DNA from: Eutrigla gurnardus
Taxonomy: Eukaryota; Chordata; Actinopteri; Perciformes; Triglidae
DNA: 64,000 bases
Direction: 5' to 3'
NCBI GenBank assembly: GCA_963514095.1
Contig: OY741270.1
Span: forward strand, 25,506,810-25,570,809
Made by a program: the position numbers and the translations under genes
Notes under the pieces: model-generated
Database searches by the model: none
What the model was told of the DNA's origin: nothing
The model's input: only the letters and a program-made list of their open reading frames with translations
Shown here: piece after piece, positions 1 to 12,209 of the stretch
How the letters are laid out: every line of letters begins with the position of its first letter
How positions within the stretch are numbered: position 1 is the first letter of the stretch

Positions 1-359
1 CCGACAGAGGGCTGCCATGATTGGTCAGCTTTAAAGGATACGTCCAGTTCACTCTGTTGGAGCCAAACACACACAAAGGTCGGGGGTCAATGGTTTCTGC
101 CTGTGATTTAATTAACAGGAATCGAACGTAAACAACGCCGTTTTCACCGCCGACTCGTTAACATTTCATCAAAATTTCACTGAACATAAAAATCTTCCCT
201 ATGACGCCCCTACAAAATAAAAGCCTGAATAAGTTCACGACCCGAATGAACTATTTTTAGAAATTCATTTTAACCAAAATATCTGTATTCATTTTTTTAA
301 ATGTTTATTATGTGTTTCCCCATTCAGTTCAATATTAAACAGGTATGACTTCTACTCAC

Positions 360-938
360 CACCCGGCTGAAGTATTTATCCAGAACCTCCACAAAGTTGT
401 GAACCAGCTCGTAGACGGACAGCTCGTTCTGAGGACGCCAACACACAGACAGGATGAGTGACATCATTCATACGCCGCCCTGCTGTTATGACATCATCAA
501 TAAGACAATTAAAGAAACGTGTCGTGAACAAACTGGAGGAAATAGAGCGTTTTGCTGACTATTTTCAGAGGTGGATTAACGTTCGATGAGATGATGACGT
601 GAGAGTTTTGTCACCTCGCTGTCTGTGACTCCGACCACGATGTAGAGTGCGGCGTACTGGCGGTAAACCAGTTTAAAGTCTTTGTACTCCACGAAGGAAC
701 ACTGGGGACAAGCAGAGGACACAAGAACTGGTTTCATGGGCAAGAAGTGGACCACAGGAAGTAGAACACAGATGGTCTGACGGGGGGGCGGGACCGGTAC
801 CTGGTCCTTCTTGCGGCTCAGGCAGCAGCGGACCACGTCGGCCTCCAGCGCCGCTCTCCTGCTCAGCTCCACAGGTTGATAGTACCGGGACAGTCTGGTC
901 TGACCCTGCCGGTTCACCATCAGCACGAACTTGATCAT
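360..938 (-). CDS. ap4s1: AP-4 complex subunit sigma-1 (5' part, partial)
   Basis: Small sigma chain of the AP-4 adaptor, which sorts cargo such as ATG9A at the trans-Golgi network (family knowledge). Three coding exons read on the minus strand: 938-801 (46 codons), 701-615 (29 codons) and 428-360 (23 codons), all phase 0 with GT-AG borders. The start is the ATG at 938, giving MIKFVLMVNRQGQTRLS, the sigma-fold opening. The second exon holds the EYKDFKLVYRQYAALY core and the third HNFVEVLDKYFSRV. The MIKF start and the YKDFKL/YRQYAAL pattern fit AP-4 sigma rather than AP-1, AP-2 or AP-3 sigma. 98 of about 144 residues are visible; the C-terminal exons lie beyond the left edge, and nothing matching them is seen in 1-359. 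An upstream in-frame ATG at 989 is not used by the family. It sits head-to-head with strn3. Confidence 0.93.
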
Positions 939-1884
939 CCTGGGACCGGACCACCAGACTGCTGGACCACCAGACACGTCTATCACCACTTCACTAAGAT
1001 GTTAAAAAATAACATTTAATGAGGAAAACAACAGATTTGCAAACAATGATATACAATGTAACAATCTACACCAGAGAAATACTACATCACGTAAACTCAG
1101 AAAAGTAATAGCATAAAAATATACTTAAACAGACTCATGATGCAGAATATTGCAGTATAATTATTGATGCGTTCACGTGTCCATCGCTGTCATGTTGTTT
1201 ATGTTTCTATACAGCTGTGACGTAAATATAATTACACATCCGTGTTTATTAGTTTGTTATATTTTTGTAGTGAACCTGGTAAATGCAGTAAAACGTACCC
1301 GAGTGAAGTAACGTAACGTGAGTAACTGCAGACAACAGCTGTTTGCTGCTGTAACGCACGTCACGTCCGCGGCTTCCGTAGCCGGGAAAGCGGAGTGTCC
1401 GAGGAGCACTTGAAAGCGGCATTCGAATCCACTGTGACGTGTTTATTAGCGTTAATAGCGCGTTTTTAATTTGTAGTTAACTCGTCCACGTATCGGCTTG
1501 CTAGGACCGTGAATGTGTCTGACACTTACCGGCAGCAATTAGCTTGAAGCTAAGCTGGAGCTAAATGAGCCGCATCATCATCATCACGCGCGCTAACAAC
1601 AACAAGCTAACTGCTGTTAAATTATTTTAAATGTTTGTTAACAGGCGAGGTCGTTCAGACGGTTAAATAATAAACTCGTATCAAAGTTAAACGACTGTGA
1701 AACAAACGAGAGGCTCCAGCTAACCGCTAAAAGCTAACTGCGCCCTGGAGCTACCGTGGGCTTCTCGCATTTCTGACGCATGCTCAGTAGCTCCCTCTTC
1801 TGATGCGTTTATGGAGCACATAGTAAATCGGATCTTTAACCACCCAGCCCGCATTTCAGTTATTACTATTTTTACAATAGAACA

Positions 1885-1943
1885 TTATATTTATATATTT
1901 ATATATATATATATACACACACACATGCTATATATATGCTGTG

Positions 1944-1972
<29 letters not shown>
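1885..1972. repeat. (AT)n/(GT)n compound microsatellite
   Basis: Alternating AT, AC and GT dinucleotide runs with interruptions, directly visible. Confidence 0.9.
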
Positions 1973-1974
<2 letters not shown>

Positions 1975-2084
1975 CATCGTTGTAAAAGAGTGTTTCATTC
2001 ATACAACCACTAGGTGGCCTCAGGGTTGCACATTTATAAATAGCTTTTTAATGGCTTTTTGAAAACACATCCAGATATACACAC

Positions 2085-2284
2085 TTACTGTCTACCAGAG
2101 ACGCTCCTTCCACCTCTAGTTTTAAATCAAGGCTCAAAACACACATCTTCTCCCGGCCTTTCCAGCCCTTTCATGACGTAGATATTGTTATATATGTTCT
2201 AACGTATTGTCCTTTTATTTAAATTAAGGTGTATGTGTTCTGTTATCTGCTTTTGCACCATTAAATATGCTTTATAAAAATACA

Positions 2285-2315
<31 letters not shown>

Positions 2316-2320
2316 AACTA
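2085..2320 (+). mobile_element. L2-like LINE 3' end fragment
   Basis: The plus strand reads FKSRLKTHIFSRPF at about 2120-2165, typical of the C-terminal end of fish L2-type LINE reverse transcriptase ORFs. An AT-rich 3' tail follows, ending in a short (ACTT)n run at about 2287-2316, the usual simple-repeat tail of L2 elements. The rest of the element is absent (5' truncated). Family assignment rests on memory of such tails. Confidence 0.6.
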
Positions 2321-2745
2321 ATGCATTGGAATCAGTGTTGTATTATTGTTTTATTTGTATTTACATTCTCTCCACAACAGCTTATTCAGCGGACAGATAG
2401 GTGTGTGATTTCCGACGTTGTTCATGTGTCATGAACGCTACACAGCGGATGGGAAAAGAAGCAGGATGGATCTTTCCCGTCATGCAGCGCAGTTGGGTTC
2501 TCCCTCCGTAATCGTCGGATCCAGGGAGAGCGAGAGCAGTAATGGCGGCCGGTTAGAGCCACACACAAACACCGCGTCCGCAACCAGCCGCCGTCACCGC
2601 AGCCCTCCGGGGGCCGCCAGCAGCCGCCTCGCACGTCGCGGCGGAGCCAGAGCGACACACACGGAGCGAAGACACGACGGGCTCCTTTAGGGGGGGACGG
2701 GAATCCTCCAACGGACCGTCGCTGCCTCGGACTTTCCTTATACTT

Positions 2746-2749
<4 letters not shown>

Positions 2750-2779
<30 letters not shown>
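2750..2779 (+). repeat. Poly(A) tract in strn3 5' leader
   Basis: Thirty consecutive A residues end 25 bases upstream of the strn3 ATG at 2805, inside the presumed 5' UTR. Confidence 0.85.
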
Positions 2780-2780
<1 letters not shown>

Positions 2781-2804
2781 AGAAAGGAAGGAAGGGAAAA
2801 AAAC

Positions 2805-4662
2805 ATGGATGAGCACCCCGGCGGAGGAGGAGGGGTCGCAGCGGGCTCCCCGAGACAGCAGCCTCCGCCGCCGCAGCAGCAGCAGCAAGGGAGCAACAGC
2901 AATGCTAATCCGCCGATGGTAGGCGGAGGAGGCGGCGGCGGCGGAGGAGTCATGGTGCCGCACCAGCCTGACGAGCTGCCCCGGCCGCAGCAGCAGTACA
3001 CCATCCCCGGCATCCTGCACTACATCCAGCACGAGTGGGCCCGGTTCGAGATGGAGAGGGCGCACTGGGAGGTGGAGAGGGCCGAGCTCCAGGTTAGCAC
3101 ACCTAGCTTAGCAACGATTAACGCTAGCCGAAGCTAAGGACGACAACAACAGCAACAACGACGACGACAACAACAACAGTGTCCGGTTAACGAGTTTAAA
3201 TGAAGCAGTTTGTATAATCTCACGTACGTCAGATTGTCGTTAACGTTCGCGGTCGAAGCAGCAACAGCTGCTGGTAACGTAAGTTAAGTGGCCGAGCTAA
3301 CGAGCTAACGGGAACGAGCTAACGGGACCAAGCTAACGGTACCGAGCTAACTGGGACCAAGCTAATGGGTTAACGGGACCGAACTAACGGGACCGAGCAG
3401 GGATAGCGGAGTGCGCTGAGGGTGACCATTAGCCGTTAGCTTCACGTTAGCGCTGTCAGAAGCCTGTTTTAGTACTTGAGCACGCGCTGTTGCTGTCGTC
3501 ACTCCCCCCCCCACCGTCCGATGTTAGTACTTTACTGGCTAGACGTTCGGGGACGCGAGGACCGACTGGCGGCTAATCTGCAGCCATTTTGGTTCGTCAC
3601 GCTAGCTGAAGGCGGCTTCGTTTTTAAAAGCCTCCATGCTGGATTTACGACACAAACACACACAGAGAGAGCCGGTCCGGCGGCGTGCTAACACATCATG
3701 ACGCAGCCTCGCTGACAATATTAGGAGGTGGGCTTTCAGATGAATATCACTCTGATTAAAGGGACACCTGTAGTGTGTTACGTTGAATGCTGCTGGTGAA
3801 GAGTTCGGAGGCCGGTGTCACGTCATGACCCGGATCAGGGATCTTTGTCTCCCTTGTAGACCTGAATCCGATCCGGGTGCAGCCGGCAGACAGCAGCGAT
3901 GTAGTGGAAAAATTCATGTTTTTGCAGTATGAGCCCGCTTCTTTTTACGGTTGGTGGATGGAAAGGGAAAATGCAGAACTGCATAAACAATCTGTTTAGT
4001 TTCTCAGAGGAGGGACCAGGAGAGACCAGATCAGACCAGGAGAAACCACTTCAATGTGATCGAGGAGAGATGGAAAGCTGGTACAGGAGCTGATGAACTC
4101 ATCTAACACGCCACCGTCGTGTTCCACGTCCGGTTCCTTGACGCCATTGCGTTCCACGTCTCTCTCTCTGGTTCCTCGACACCGTCGTCTTCCACGTCTT
4201 CTCGCTCTCTCTGGTTCCTCGACACCGTCGTCTTCCACGTCTTCTCGCTCTCTCCGGTTCCTCGACACCGTCGTGGAGTTAAGCTGCAAACCTAAGTCCA
4301 GTATAAGCGGTGTGGTGGCTTCCTGTGATCGCGGCATCATCGATATTCGCAGCTGTGCGTCTGACTGAAGCGTTTCAGATCCGCGGGACAGGAAGGGAGT
4401 GGTATGACCTCCAACTTTAGAGTGACTGAAAAATGCTCATTTCACCTCAGTTTAGTCAGGAGGTCAAAGGTCACTGTGTTTACTGTCTTTACCGCATGTC
4501 GGGGGGGGGGGGGGTGCTAAGGTAAAGAGAGCAGGTCTGCAGGCTGATATAAGGTGTCCTGGCCTACTGGGCCCTGCTCTGACAGCCTGGTCCCCGCTGG
4601 GCACTCAAAGTAGACCGGCCCGAAATATCTCTCTCTCTCTCTCTCTCTCTCGCTCTCTCTGT

Positions 4663-4737
<75 letters not shown>

Positions 4738-7700
4738 GCCAAGTTTCAGTCACAAACACTTTAAACCTGTGTCATCCTGGTATATGTGGGCCAGTGAGCT
4801 CACTCCACACACCACCACCCCTCTCATCCCCGCCATCACCCCGCCACTCTGATCTCACTCCTTCTCCCCGGGGAGTGCTTGATTCATGCTCACCAGGTGC
4901 CCTGGGGGGGGGCTGAGAACATAAACAACAGAGAGACTTATTAACAGCTGCCTCAGACAAACAAACAGGATTCAACAGGTGTAGCGTCGCCATAACGCCC
5001 CCAGCTGGTCCGAGGATCGGTCAGAAGGCTGATATATTCTAAACGAGAAGAATCATAAACAAAACATAATAAACAAAACAACTGTATTACGAACAAATCT
5101 GGGTTTCCTGCCTGAGGCAAACATTAACAGTTGACACAGTAGAGAGTCCAACAAACTTGCCAGCTGCCTCCGCTCTGCTTGCTTGGTTGTCTGCTGGTAT
5201 GTCGTAGGGATACGTGGGGGGGGGGGGCTGTGGCTGTCAGTCACAGAGCCGACCAATCAGAGCACGGCTGTATTAGCCTGGTCTGTTATGTAATCCTCTT
5301 CCCAGATGCCCCAGTTCCCTTTCTATCCGTCTCTCTCTCCTTTGGCCCGAGGAGGACCTCTGGTTTTCCCTGTCGTCATGGCGATGTGCACTAGAGGAAG
5401 TCGCGACCCCCAGTTTGCCTCTGAATCCCCCCTTGTTGTCATGGTCACCCTGGCAGAGAGCTCCCTGTGTTTGTGTATAAATAGCTCTCGGCCTTTATCG
5501 GGGTTTGGTTTCAGGAGCAGCTGCTCACAGACAGACAGGTGGACAGACAGTGAGACAGGTGGACATACGGGTGGATGAACAGTGAGACAGGCAGGTAGAC
5601 GAAAGACGGGCAGGTAGACGAAAGGCGGGCAGGTAGAGGGGTGGATGAACAGTGAGGTAGGTAGATGGAGAGACAGGTGGATGAACGGTGAGACAGATGG
5701 ACAAACAGTGAGACAGGTCGACGGACAGACAAGTGGACAGACAGTGAGATAGGTGGGTAGGAAGACTGACGGGTGGATGAACAGTGACACAGGTGGACAG
5801 TAAGACAGGTGGAGGTGTAAACAAAAGTGGAGACGTTGTGTTGAAGATGAAATGATTTGAAGGTCAGTTTGTTTTACTGGGCGTCATGGAAACGAGATAC
5901 AAGCGTGTGATGATCCTCTACATGACTATTAAAAAATATATATATTTTATTTTCTGGCCCATCTAAACATTAAACGTCTAAACACCATGATTACGAGGTT
6001 TTGCCCCAACCGCAGCCTCGGTGTGGCAGGGCTCATGGGTAAGATTGTGGTGATGAGTTCACCTCTGATGACCTGTGATGACCACATGAATGACCCGTCT
6101 GTCTCTCTCTCTCTCTGTGTGTGTGTCTGCAGGCGAGGATAGCGTTCCTGCAGGGTGAGCGGAAAGGTCAGGAGAACCTGAAGAACGACCTGGTTAGAAG
6201 AATAAAAATGTTAGAATACGCTTTAAAACAGGAACGGTAAGAACCCACGCCGATCCCGACACTGTAGATCCTCTCTTTTCTAGTACTCTTCTTCTCTGCT
6301 TCTCTGCACCACATGCAACAAAACCCACCTAGCAATATCTCCTTCCAATGCAATGTAGGCTGAGAGGATGAGACTTAGTCTGAGACGATGCGACCTAGGC
6401 TGAGACGTAGGCTGAGACCATGCGACCTAGGCTGAGACTATGAGACGTAGGCTGAGACTATGAGACGTAGGCCAAGACGTAGGCTGAGACTATGAGACGT
6501 AGGCTGAGATGATGCGACCTAGGCTGAGACGATGAGACGTAGGCTGAAACGATGCGACGTAGGCTGAGACTATGAGACGTAGGCCGAGACGTAGGCTGAG
6601 ATGATGAGACGTAGGCTGAGAAGATGAGACGTAGGCTGAGATGATGAGACGTAGGCTGAGACTATGAGACGTAGGCTGAGACTATGAGACGTAGGCTGAG
6701 ATGATGAGACGTAGGCCGAGACCTAGGCTGAGACCATGCGGCGGAGGTGGAGGGTGGTACAATTGGAGGTGAGACTTGTACCAATGAAGGCGTTGCAGTG
6801 AGAGCGGCGGATCATGAATCCTGTATTCTGGATCTCTGAGAGCTGATTGGATGTTGTTTCCTCTGCAGAGCGAAGTACCACAAGTTAAAGTACGGGACAG
6901 AGTTAACCCAGGGGGAGGTGAAGATGCCCAGCTTTGAATCCGGTAGGTTTGTCTTCATCACAGATACGCTTCATCTACTCTTCATCACAGATACTCTACA
7001 TGCTGTTAATGTACTCTGGGAGATACATTTACTGTTAATAATACTACTACTACAACTACTGGTAATACTACTGTTAATACTACTTTTGCTGATAATACTA
7101 CTACTACTGCTGCTGATAATACTACTACTACTAATGTCAATTCTACTGTTAATACTACTACTACTACAACTACTACAACTACTGGCAATACTACTGTTAA
7201 TACTACTACTACTACTACAACTACTACTACTAATGTCAATTCTACTGTTAATACTACTACTACTACGACTACTGGTAATACTACTGTTAATACGACTTTT
7301 GCTGATAATACTACCAAATCCAGATGAACCCCAGATCCTGGTCTGCTCAAGTCAGTTGAGACAGTGTTTTCTCCCCACTGTGTGGCGCTGTAACATCAGA
7401 GATGTTGGGACTCTGGAGACCCTGACCTTGTTCTAGTCCCTTATCCATGTGGAACGGGTCCCAGGATAACTGCTGTTGTGATGGGACACTATAGTAAATA
7501 ACATGGAATTGAATTTGGGTGTCGTTTGTCCGTTTAGACACCAAAGACTCCGAGGTCTCTGCTGTTCCTGCCAACAGTCAGCTCACCTGGAAACAAGGAA
7601 GGCAACTACTCAGACAGTAAGAACACTTTGAGTTTCTGTTGGGTTTACAGAGAGGTCACCAGGGTCTGCTTTAACCTGTTCAACCTGACAGACCCGGCTC

Positions 7701-10700
7701 CAGGTCCAACCCAGACCATGTAGTTACAAAGAAATCACGATGTGAGATCTTCTATTTATAGGAGATATGAATGTTATGCTGTATGTTGTCCAAACCCATG
7801 GTAACCATTAAAAACACAACTTAAATAATATAACATTCATGACATGATTTATAAAGATATACTGGGGTGCATACACTCTTTTTTTTCCACAAAGCCATGT
7901 TACAAATAACTAAATTCATCTCTCAAAACCATTGAAATAGCAGCAAACACAACTGTGCGACTGTGTGTGTTCAGGTACCTGCAGGAAGTCGGATACACAG
8001 ACACCATCCTGGACGTCCGTACTCAGAGGGTTCGCTCTCTGCTCGGCCTGTCGGGATCCGAGCAGAACGGTTCCGTGGAGAACAAGAACCTGCAGCACCT
8101 GATCAACGGGACGGAGCGCCGCAAAGATGGCAAGAGGTAAAGAGACTCCTACAGAGACTACACTGGACTACGATTGCCGACCGGACTTCTGACTCATCCC
8201 TATCACATGAGAAACCAAAAGGAAATCCGTGGACTAAGCCTAACTCCCTAAACTAAACACCACCCGGAAAAAACAAGGCTGAAGGGTTACAAATGCGCAG
8301 AGGATTGTGGGTGTTTTAGGAGCGTGGCGGATACACGCATGCATCCTTCCACTTCCTGTCAACAAAGGAATCGGTCGTCGCTAGAGTTCAAAGGCCTTCG
8401 GAGGGATTCAGTCATGCAGTGATCTTTCCTGGACACCGACGGACACCCAGAGAGTCTTCGGGGGGTCAAAGGTCACACAGCGGTGACACCATTTTGTGTT
8501 TGTGTCCAGGAGTCCAGGTGACGTTCTGGAGACGTTCAACTTCTTGGAGAACGCCGAGGACAGCGACGAAGAGGAGGATGAGGAGGGAGACCTGATGGAC
8601 GACATCAGCACCGACAAACACCACCGAGCCAAGAAACACAAGACCAAGGTACACACACACACACACACACAACCTCTTTTATCTCCTCCACCACGCCTCC
8701 CATATTGTCTCCCTCATCCTCGCCCCTCTCCCCCTCCAGATCGGGAACGAGGGCTTGGCATCGGAGGATGACGCCGACACGGAGGAGGCCCTGAAGGAGT
8801 TTGACTTCCTGGTGACGGCGGAGGACGGAGAGGGAGCCGGCGAGGCTCGGAGCTCCGGAGACGGGACGGAGTGGGGTGAGATTCGAGGGGCTTCAACCTC
8901 GGTATAATTGCTTTGGGTCGTACACAGGATCAAAACAGGGATCCTCAGGGTCTCGTCTATACACCCCGCTGGTCACAGAGCAGCTTAACGAGCCGGCTCC
9001 GTGTTTCTAGAGGGCTCAGGTGGGTTCAGGCCGAACAGGGTGGGTTCAGGCCCTGCTGGGGAGAAGCTCCTCCCACTCAGTAAAAATACATAGAGCTCTT
9101 CATTCGCTAAAAGACTGTGGCGTTACGTGTGTAACTAAATGCAGCCACATCACGCATCCTGTGATGTCACTATTGAACATGAATGCATCACCATGCTGAT
9201 GCTGTAGCAGTAAAGGTTGACGCCCTAACGCCTTTCTGGGAGGAGCAATCAGAGACCGGCTGAAGGTCACCAGTTAACATGGTCGCTGGTTTGACTGAAA
9301 CACCTGTGTCTAGGGGTGTCTCTGGGTTTCTAGGGGTGTCTCTGGGTGTTTATGGATGTCTCTGGGTTTCTAGGGGTGTCTCTGGGTTTCTAGGGGTGTA
9401 TCTTGGCATTTATTGGTCTATTGTTGATGTAATTTGAGTAAAAACTAATAGAAATTGCTTTTCAAGGGGAAAGGAAGAATTGATGTCTTATTTGTGTCTC
9501 TGTAGCGGAGCCTCTCCCGTTTCCTGCCGGCGGGGGGAAGTCCTTCCTGTTGGGCGGCTCAGACGACGTGTTGGAGAACGTGCTGGGTTTGGGCGACCTC
9601 GCCGACCTCACCGTCACCAACGACGAGACGGACTACAGCTACGACGTAAGACGCATATACACAGCAGCTGCTGTTGTTTCAGCGTTTTTTTTCTGATTTC
9701 CCCTTTGAGAAGCCCCAATCACGCCATCATCTGTCGCTTCTTATCCACCCTTCAGCTGCCGTCCAATAAGGAGTCTTCGTTCAGGAAGACGTGGAACCCC
9801 AAGTACACGCTGCGGAGCCACTTTGACGGCGTCCGAGCGCTGGCCTTCCATCCTGTGGAGCCCTGTCTGGTCACCGTGTCCGAGGACCACACCCTCAAAC
9901 TGTGGAACCTCACCAAGACCGTCCCTGCCAAAAAGTACTAATACATCACCTCCACACTCAACACAGTACTCTTACATGGACCTCATCACCGGTCTCTCAC
10001 AGGCTCATAAGGGACATGGAAGGGACACATACAGCTTCTATGATAAAGATGGTGATGAACATGATGTGTTCAATAACTGTGTTTTTGTTTGACAGAAGTG
10101 CCTCTTTTGATGTGGAGCCCGTCTATACATTCAGAGCCCATGTGTACGTATCTCACACACGCACACACACACACACACATACATTCATGGTTGTCATGGA
10201 CGACAGCGTGTCGGGTAAACATTAAAAGATGTCTCCGTCTGTCCTCAGTGGTCCAGTGTTGTCGTTGGCGATGACCTCCAGCGGCGAGCAGTGTTTCAGC
10301 GGAGGCATCGACTCGACCATCCAGTGGTGGAACATCCCGAGCTCCAACGTGGACCCCTACGACACCTACGGTAGTCCAGTCCACCTACCAGTCCACGTCC
10401 CCACCCTCACCTGGGACACCCTCCACCTTTCTAAAACTCACTTACTAAACGTAGCGTCCCCTTTGTCCAACAAACATCTGTCCTCGCTATTGGAAAGTGT
10501 CCCCCACTCTCCATGATTGTCCTCGCTTTCCAAAAATACCTTAACTGTTCAAGAATGTCCCAAAACATGTCCTGACTATTCAAAACTTGATTGATTTTCC
10601 AAAAGTGTCCATACGTCACAGAACTGTCCTTGCTATAGAGAGAATGTCCTTTCTTCAAGTGTCCTCACTCCTAACTTTTTAAAACTGTCCTCACTTAAAC

Positions 10701-11269
10701 AGAAATCCTCATTTTCCAAATATTAATAGAAAAAGTGGGACTCCTTTTCCAAAATGTCCTCCCTCTCTACGAAAGTGCGTTTTTAGCGTCCCCACCTTTC
10801 AAAGTCTCCTGTCTTTATTAAGCCCTCCCCTCTGTTTCCTCTCGTCCAATCAGATCCCAGCGTCCTGGCTGGCTCCTGGCTGGGACACACGGACGCCGTG
10901 TGGGGATTGGCTTACAGCGGCATCAAGAACCGCCTCCTGTCCTGCTCGGCCGACGGAACGGTGAAGCTGTGGAACCCGACGGAGAAGAACCCCTGCATCA
11001 GCACTTTCAACACCAACAACGGTGAGGACGCCGCGCAGACAGCACCCCCCGGAGGACGCCACCGGAACAGCAGCTCATTAAACGTGTGTGTGTGTGTGTG
11101 TGTGTGTGCGTGTGTGTGTGTAGAACACGGCGTCCCCACGTCGGTGGACTTCAACGGGTGTGACCCCGCCCACATGGTGGCGTCGTTCAACAGCGGAGAT
11201 GTGGTGGTCTACGATCTGGAGACTTCCCAGAATGCACTGGTGCTGAAGGGGCAGGGAGAAGGCAGTAAG

Positions 11270-11301
<32 letters not shown>

Positions 11302-12209
11302 AAACGTGTATATCTGGTCTCTCCTGGTCTGACCACGCCCCCTCTCGTGTCCCGCAGCCCCGCCGGCGTCCAACCACATCAACAAGGTGGTGAGTCACCC
11401 CACGCTGCCGGTCACCATCACCGCACACGAGGACCGCCAGATCAAGTTCTACGACAACAAGTCAGGTCCGTCTCCGTCTTACCGTAGTTACGTGTGGACG
11501 GTTTTCTGTTTGTGTAAAAATAAATCTAGTTTTTAGATCTCGTCAACGGCACCAAGGAGCATTGTGGGTCCTCACTCCCGTCCTGACCTGTGTGTCTCTG
11601 TGTGTGTGTGTGTGCAGGTAAAGTGATCCATGCCATGGTGGCTCACCTGGATGCCGTCACCAGTCTGGCTGTGGATCCTAACGGGATCTACCTGATGTCT
11701 GGAAGTAAGCCGCCGCCCAGAAAGCTGTCATCACTGTTCATCACCATGCTGCTTTGATGCTTACTCCTCTTCCTCCTCTTGTTCCTCCTTATCTCTCCTT
11801 CTACTTCTCCCATGATACCAATTTCTCCTCCTCTTCACTTCTTTCAAAATCCTTCTTGTCTTTGTCCACCATCCTCTCTCCTCATCCTCCTCTCCATCCT
11901 CCCCTCTCTCTCATCCTCTCTCATTCTCTCTCCTCCTCTATCCTCCTCCTCTCTCCATCCTCATCCTCTCATTTTCTCTCCTCCTCCTCTATCATCCTCC
12001 CTCATCCTCCTCCTCACCCCTCCTCCTTCTCCTCCTCAGGTCACGACTGCTCCCTGCGTCTGTGGAACCTCGACAGTAAAACGTGTGTTCAGGAGATCAC
12101 AGCTCACCGTAAGAAGAGCGAGGAGGCCATCTACGACGTGGCCTTCCACCCCTCCAAGGCCTACATCGCCTCCGCCGGGGCCGACGCCCTAGCCAGGGTC
12201 TACGTGTAG
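2805..12209 (+). CDS. strn3: Striatin-3 (SG2NA), complete 16-exon CDS
   Basis: Regulatory B''' subunit of PP2A and scaffold of STRIPAK kinase-phosphatase complexes (family knowledge). Coding exons: 2805-3092, 6133-6236, 6869-6942, 7538-7616, 7975-8136, 8510-8648, 8740-8875, 9506-9645, 9756-9934, 10096-10143, 10249-10370, 10854-11021, 11124-11264, 11358-11465, 11618-11704, 12040-12209. All phases agree and give 714 residues, like the short human isoform (713, from memory). A low-complexity Gly/Gln/Pro N-terminus (1-64) is followed by the caveolin-binding segment YTIPGILHYIQHEWARF (65-81), a coiled coil (to about 150), an acidic linker, then WD40 repeats from about residue 375 (for example HFDGVRALAFHPVEP) to the C-terminal ADALARVYV. 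The human alternative exons between exons 7 and 8 were not found. Strand and adjacency to ap4s1 support STRN3 over STRN or STRN4. Confidence 0.95.
3285..3405 (+). repeat. Short degenerate tandem repeat, strn3 intron 1
   Basis: About eight copies of a 13-16 bp unit based on gagctaacgggacc. Confidence 0.75.
4120..4280 (+). repeat. Degenerate ~51-bp tandem repeat, strn3 intron 1
   Basis: Three to four copies of a unit containing ggttcctcgacaccgtcg and ttccacgtc. ORFs here on both strands are by-products of the repeat. Confidence 0.7.
4628..4735 (+). repeat. (CT)n microsatellite, strn3 intron 1
   Basis: Over 100 bp of CT dinucleotides with a few G interruptions near the left end. Confidence 0.95.
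5525..5825 (+). repeat. Minisatellite, strn3 intron 1
   Basis: Tandem degenerate units combining gacagtgagacaggtgga and ggtggatgaacagtgag. Confidence 0.85.
6358..6740 (+). repeat. ~20-bp minisatellite, strn3 intron 2
   Basis: About 19 copies of units based on gagacgtaggctgagactat, beginning about 120 bp after exon 2. Confidence 0.9.
7020..7312 (+). repeat. (ACT)n/(AAT)n trinucleotide array, strn3 intron 3
   Basis: Complex trinucleotide repeat rich in tactactac and gttaatac. It yields Leu/Ile-rich and Val-rich open frames that are artefacts. Confidence 0.9.
9308..9410 (+). repeat. ~20-bp tandem repeat, strn3 intron 7
   Basis: Five copies of a unit near taggggtgtctctgggtttc. Confidence 0.85.
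11479..11585 (+). repeat. Copy of strn3 3' UTR segment inside strn3 intron 14
   Basis: Near-identical to 13125-13253 in the 3' UTR. Both contain ttaccgtagttacgtgtgga, an AATAAA (11519-11524 here) and ggcaccaaggagcattgtgg. The 3' UTR copy has about 27 extra bases in the middle. Confidence 0.9.

Larger units (their letters stand above)
939..2804. promoter_or_regulatory. Shared 5' region between divergent ap4s1 and strn3
   Basis: The 1.87 kb between the two start codons holds both 5' flanks. The part at about 2450-2804 is GC- and CpG-rich and runs into strn3 exon 1, as expected for a housekeeping promoter. A second CpG-containing stretch at about 1340-1480 could serve ap4s1. No TATA box is obvious. 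An L2-like LINE tail (about 2085-2320) and an AT/GT microsatellite (about 1885-1972) lie between them. Transcription starts were not determined. Confidence 0.45.

Noticed and set aside
2418..2690. 90-codon frame upstream of strn3
   Set aside because: Could be an upstream ORF, but the transcription start is unknown and the codon content only reflects the CpG-rich leader.
5323..5790. 155-codon minus-strand frame rich in Pro/Ser/Cys
   Set aside because: Arises from a minisatellite in strn3 intron 1.
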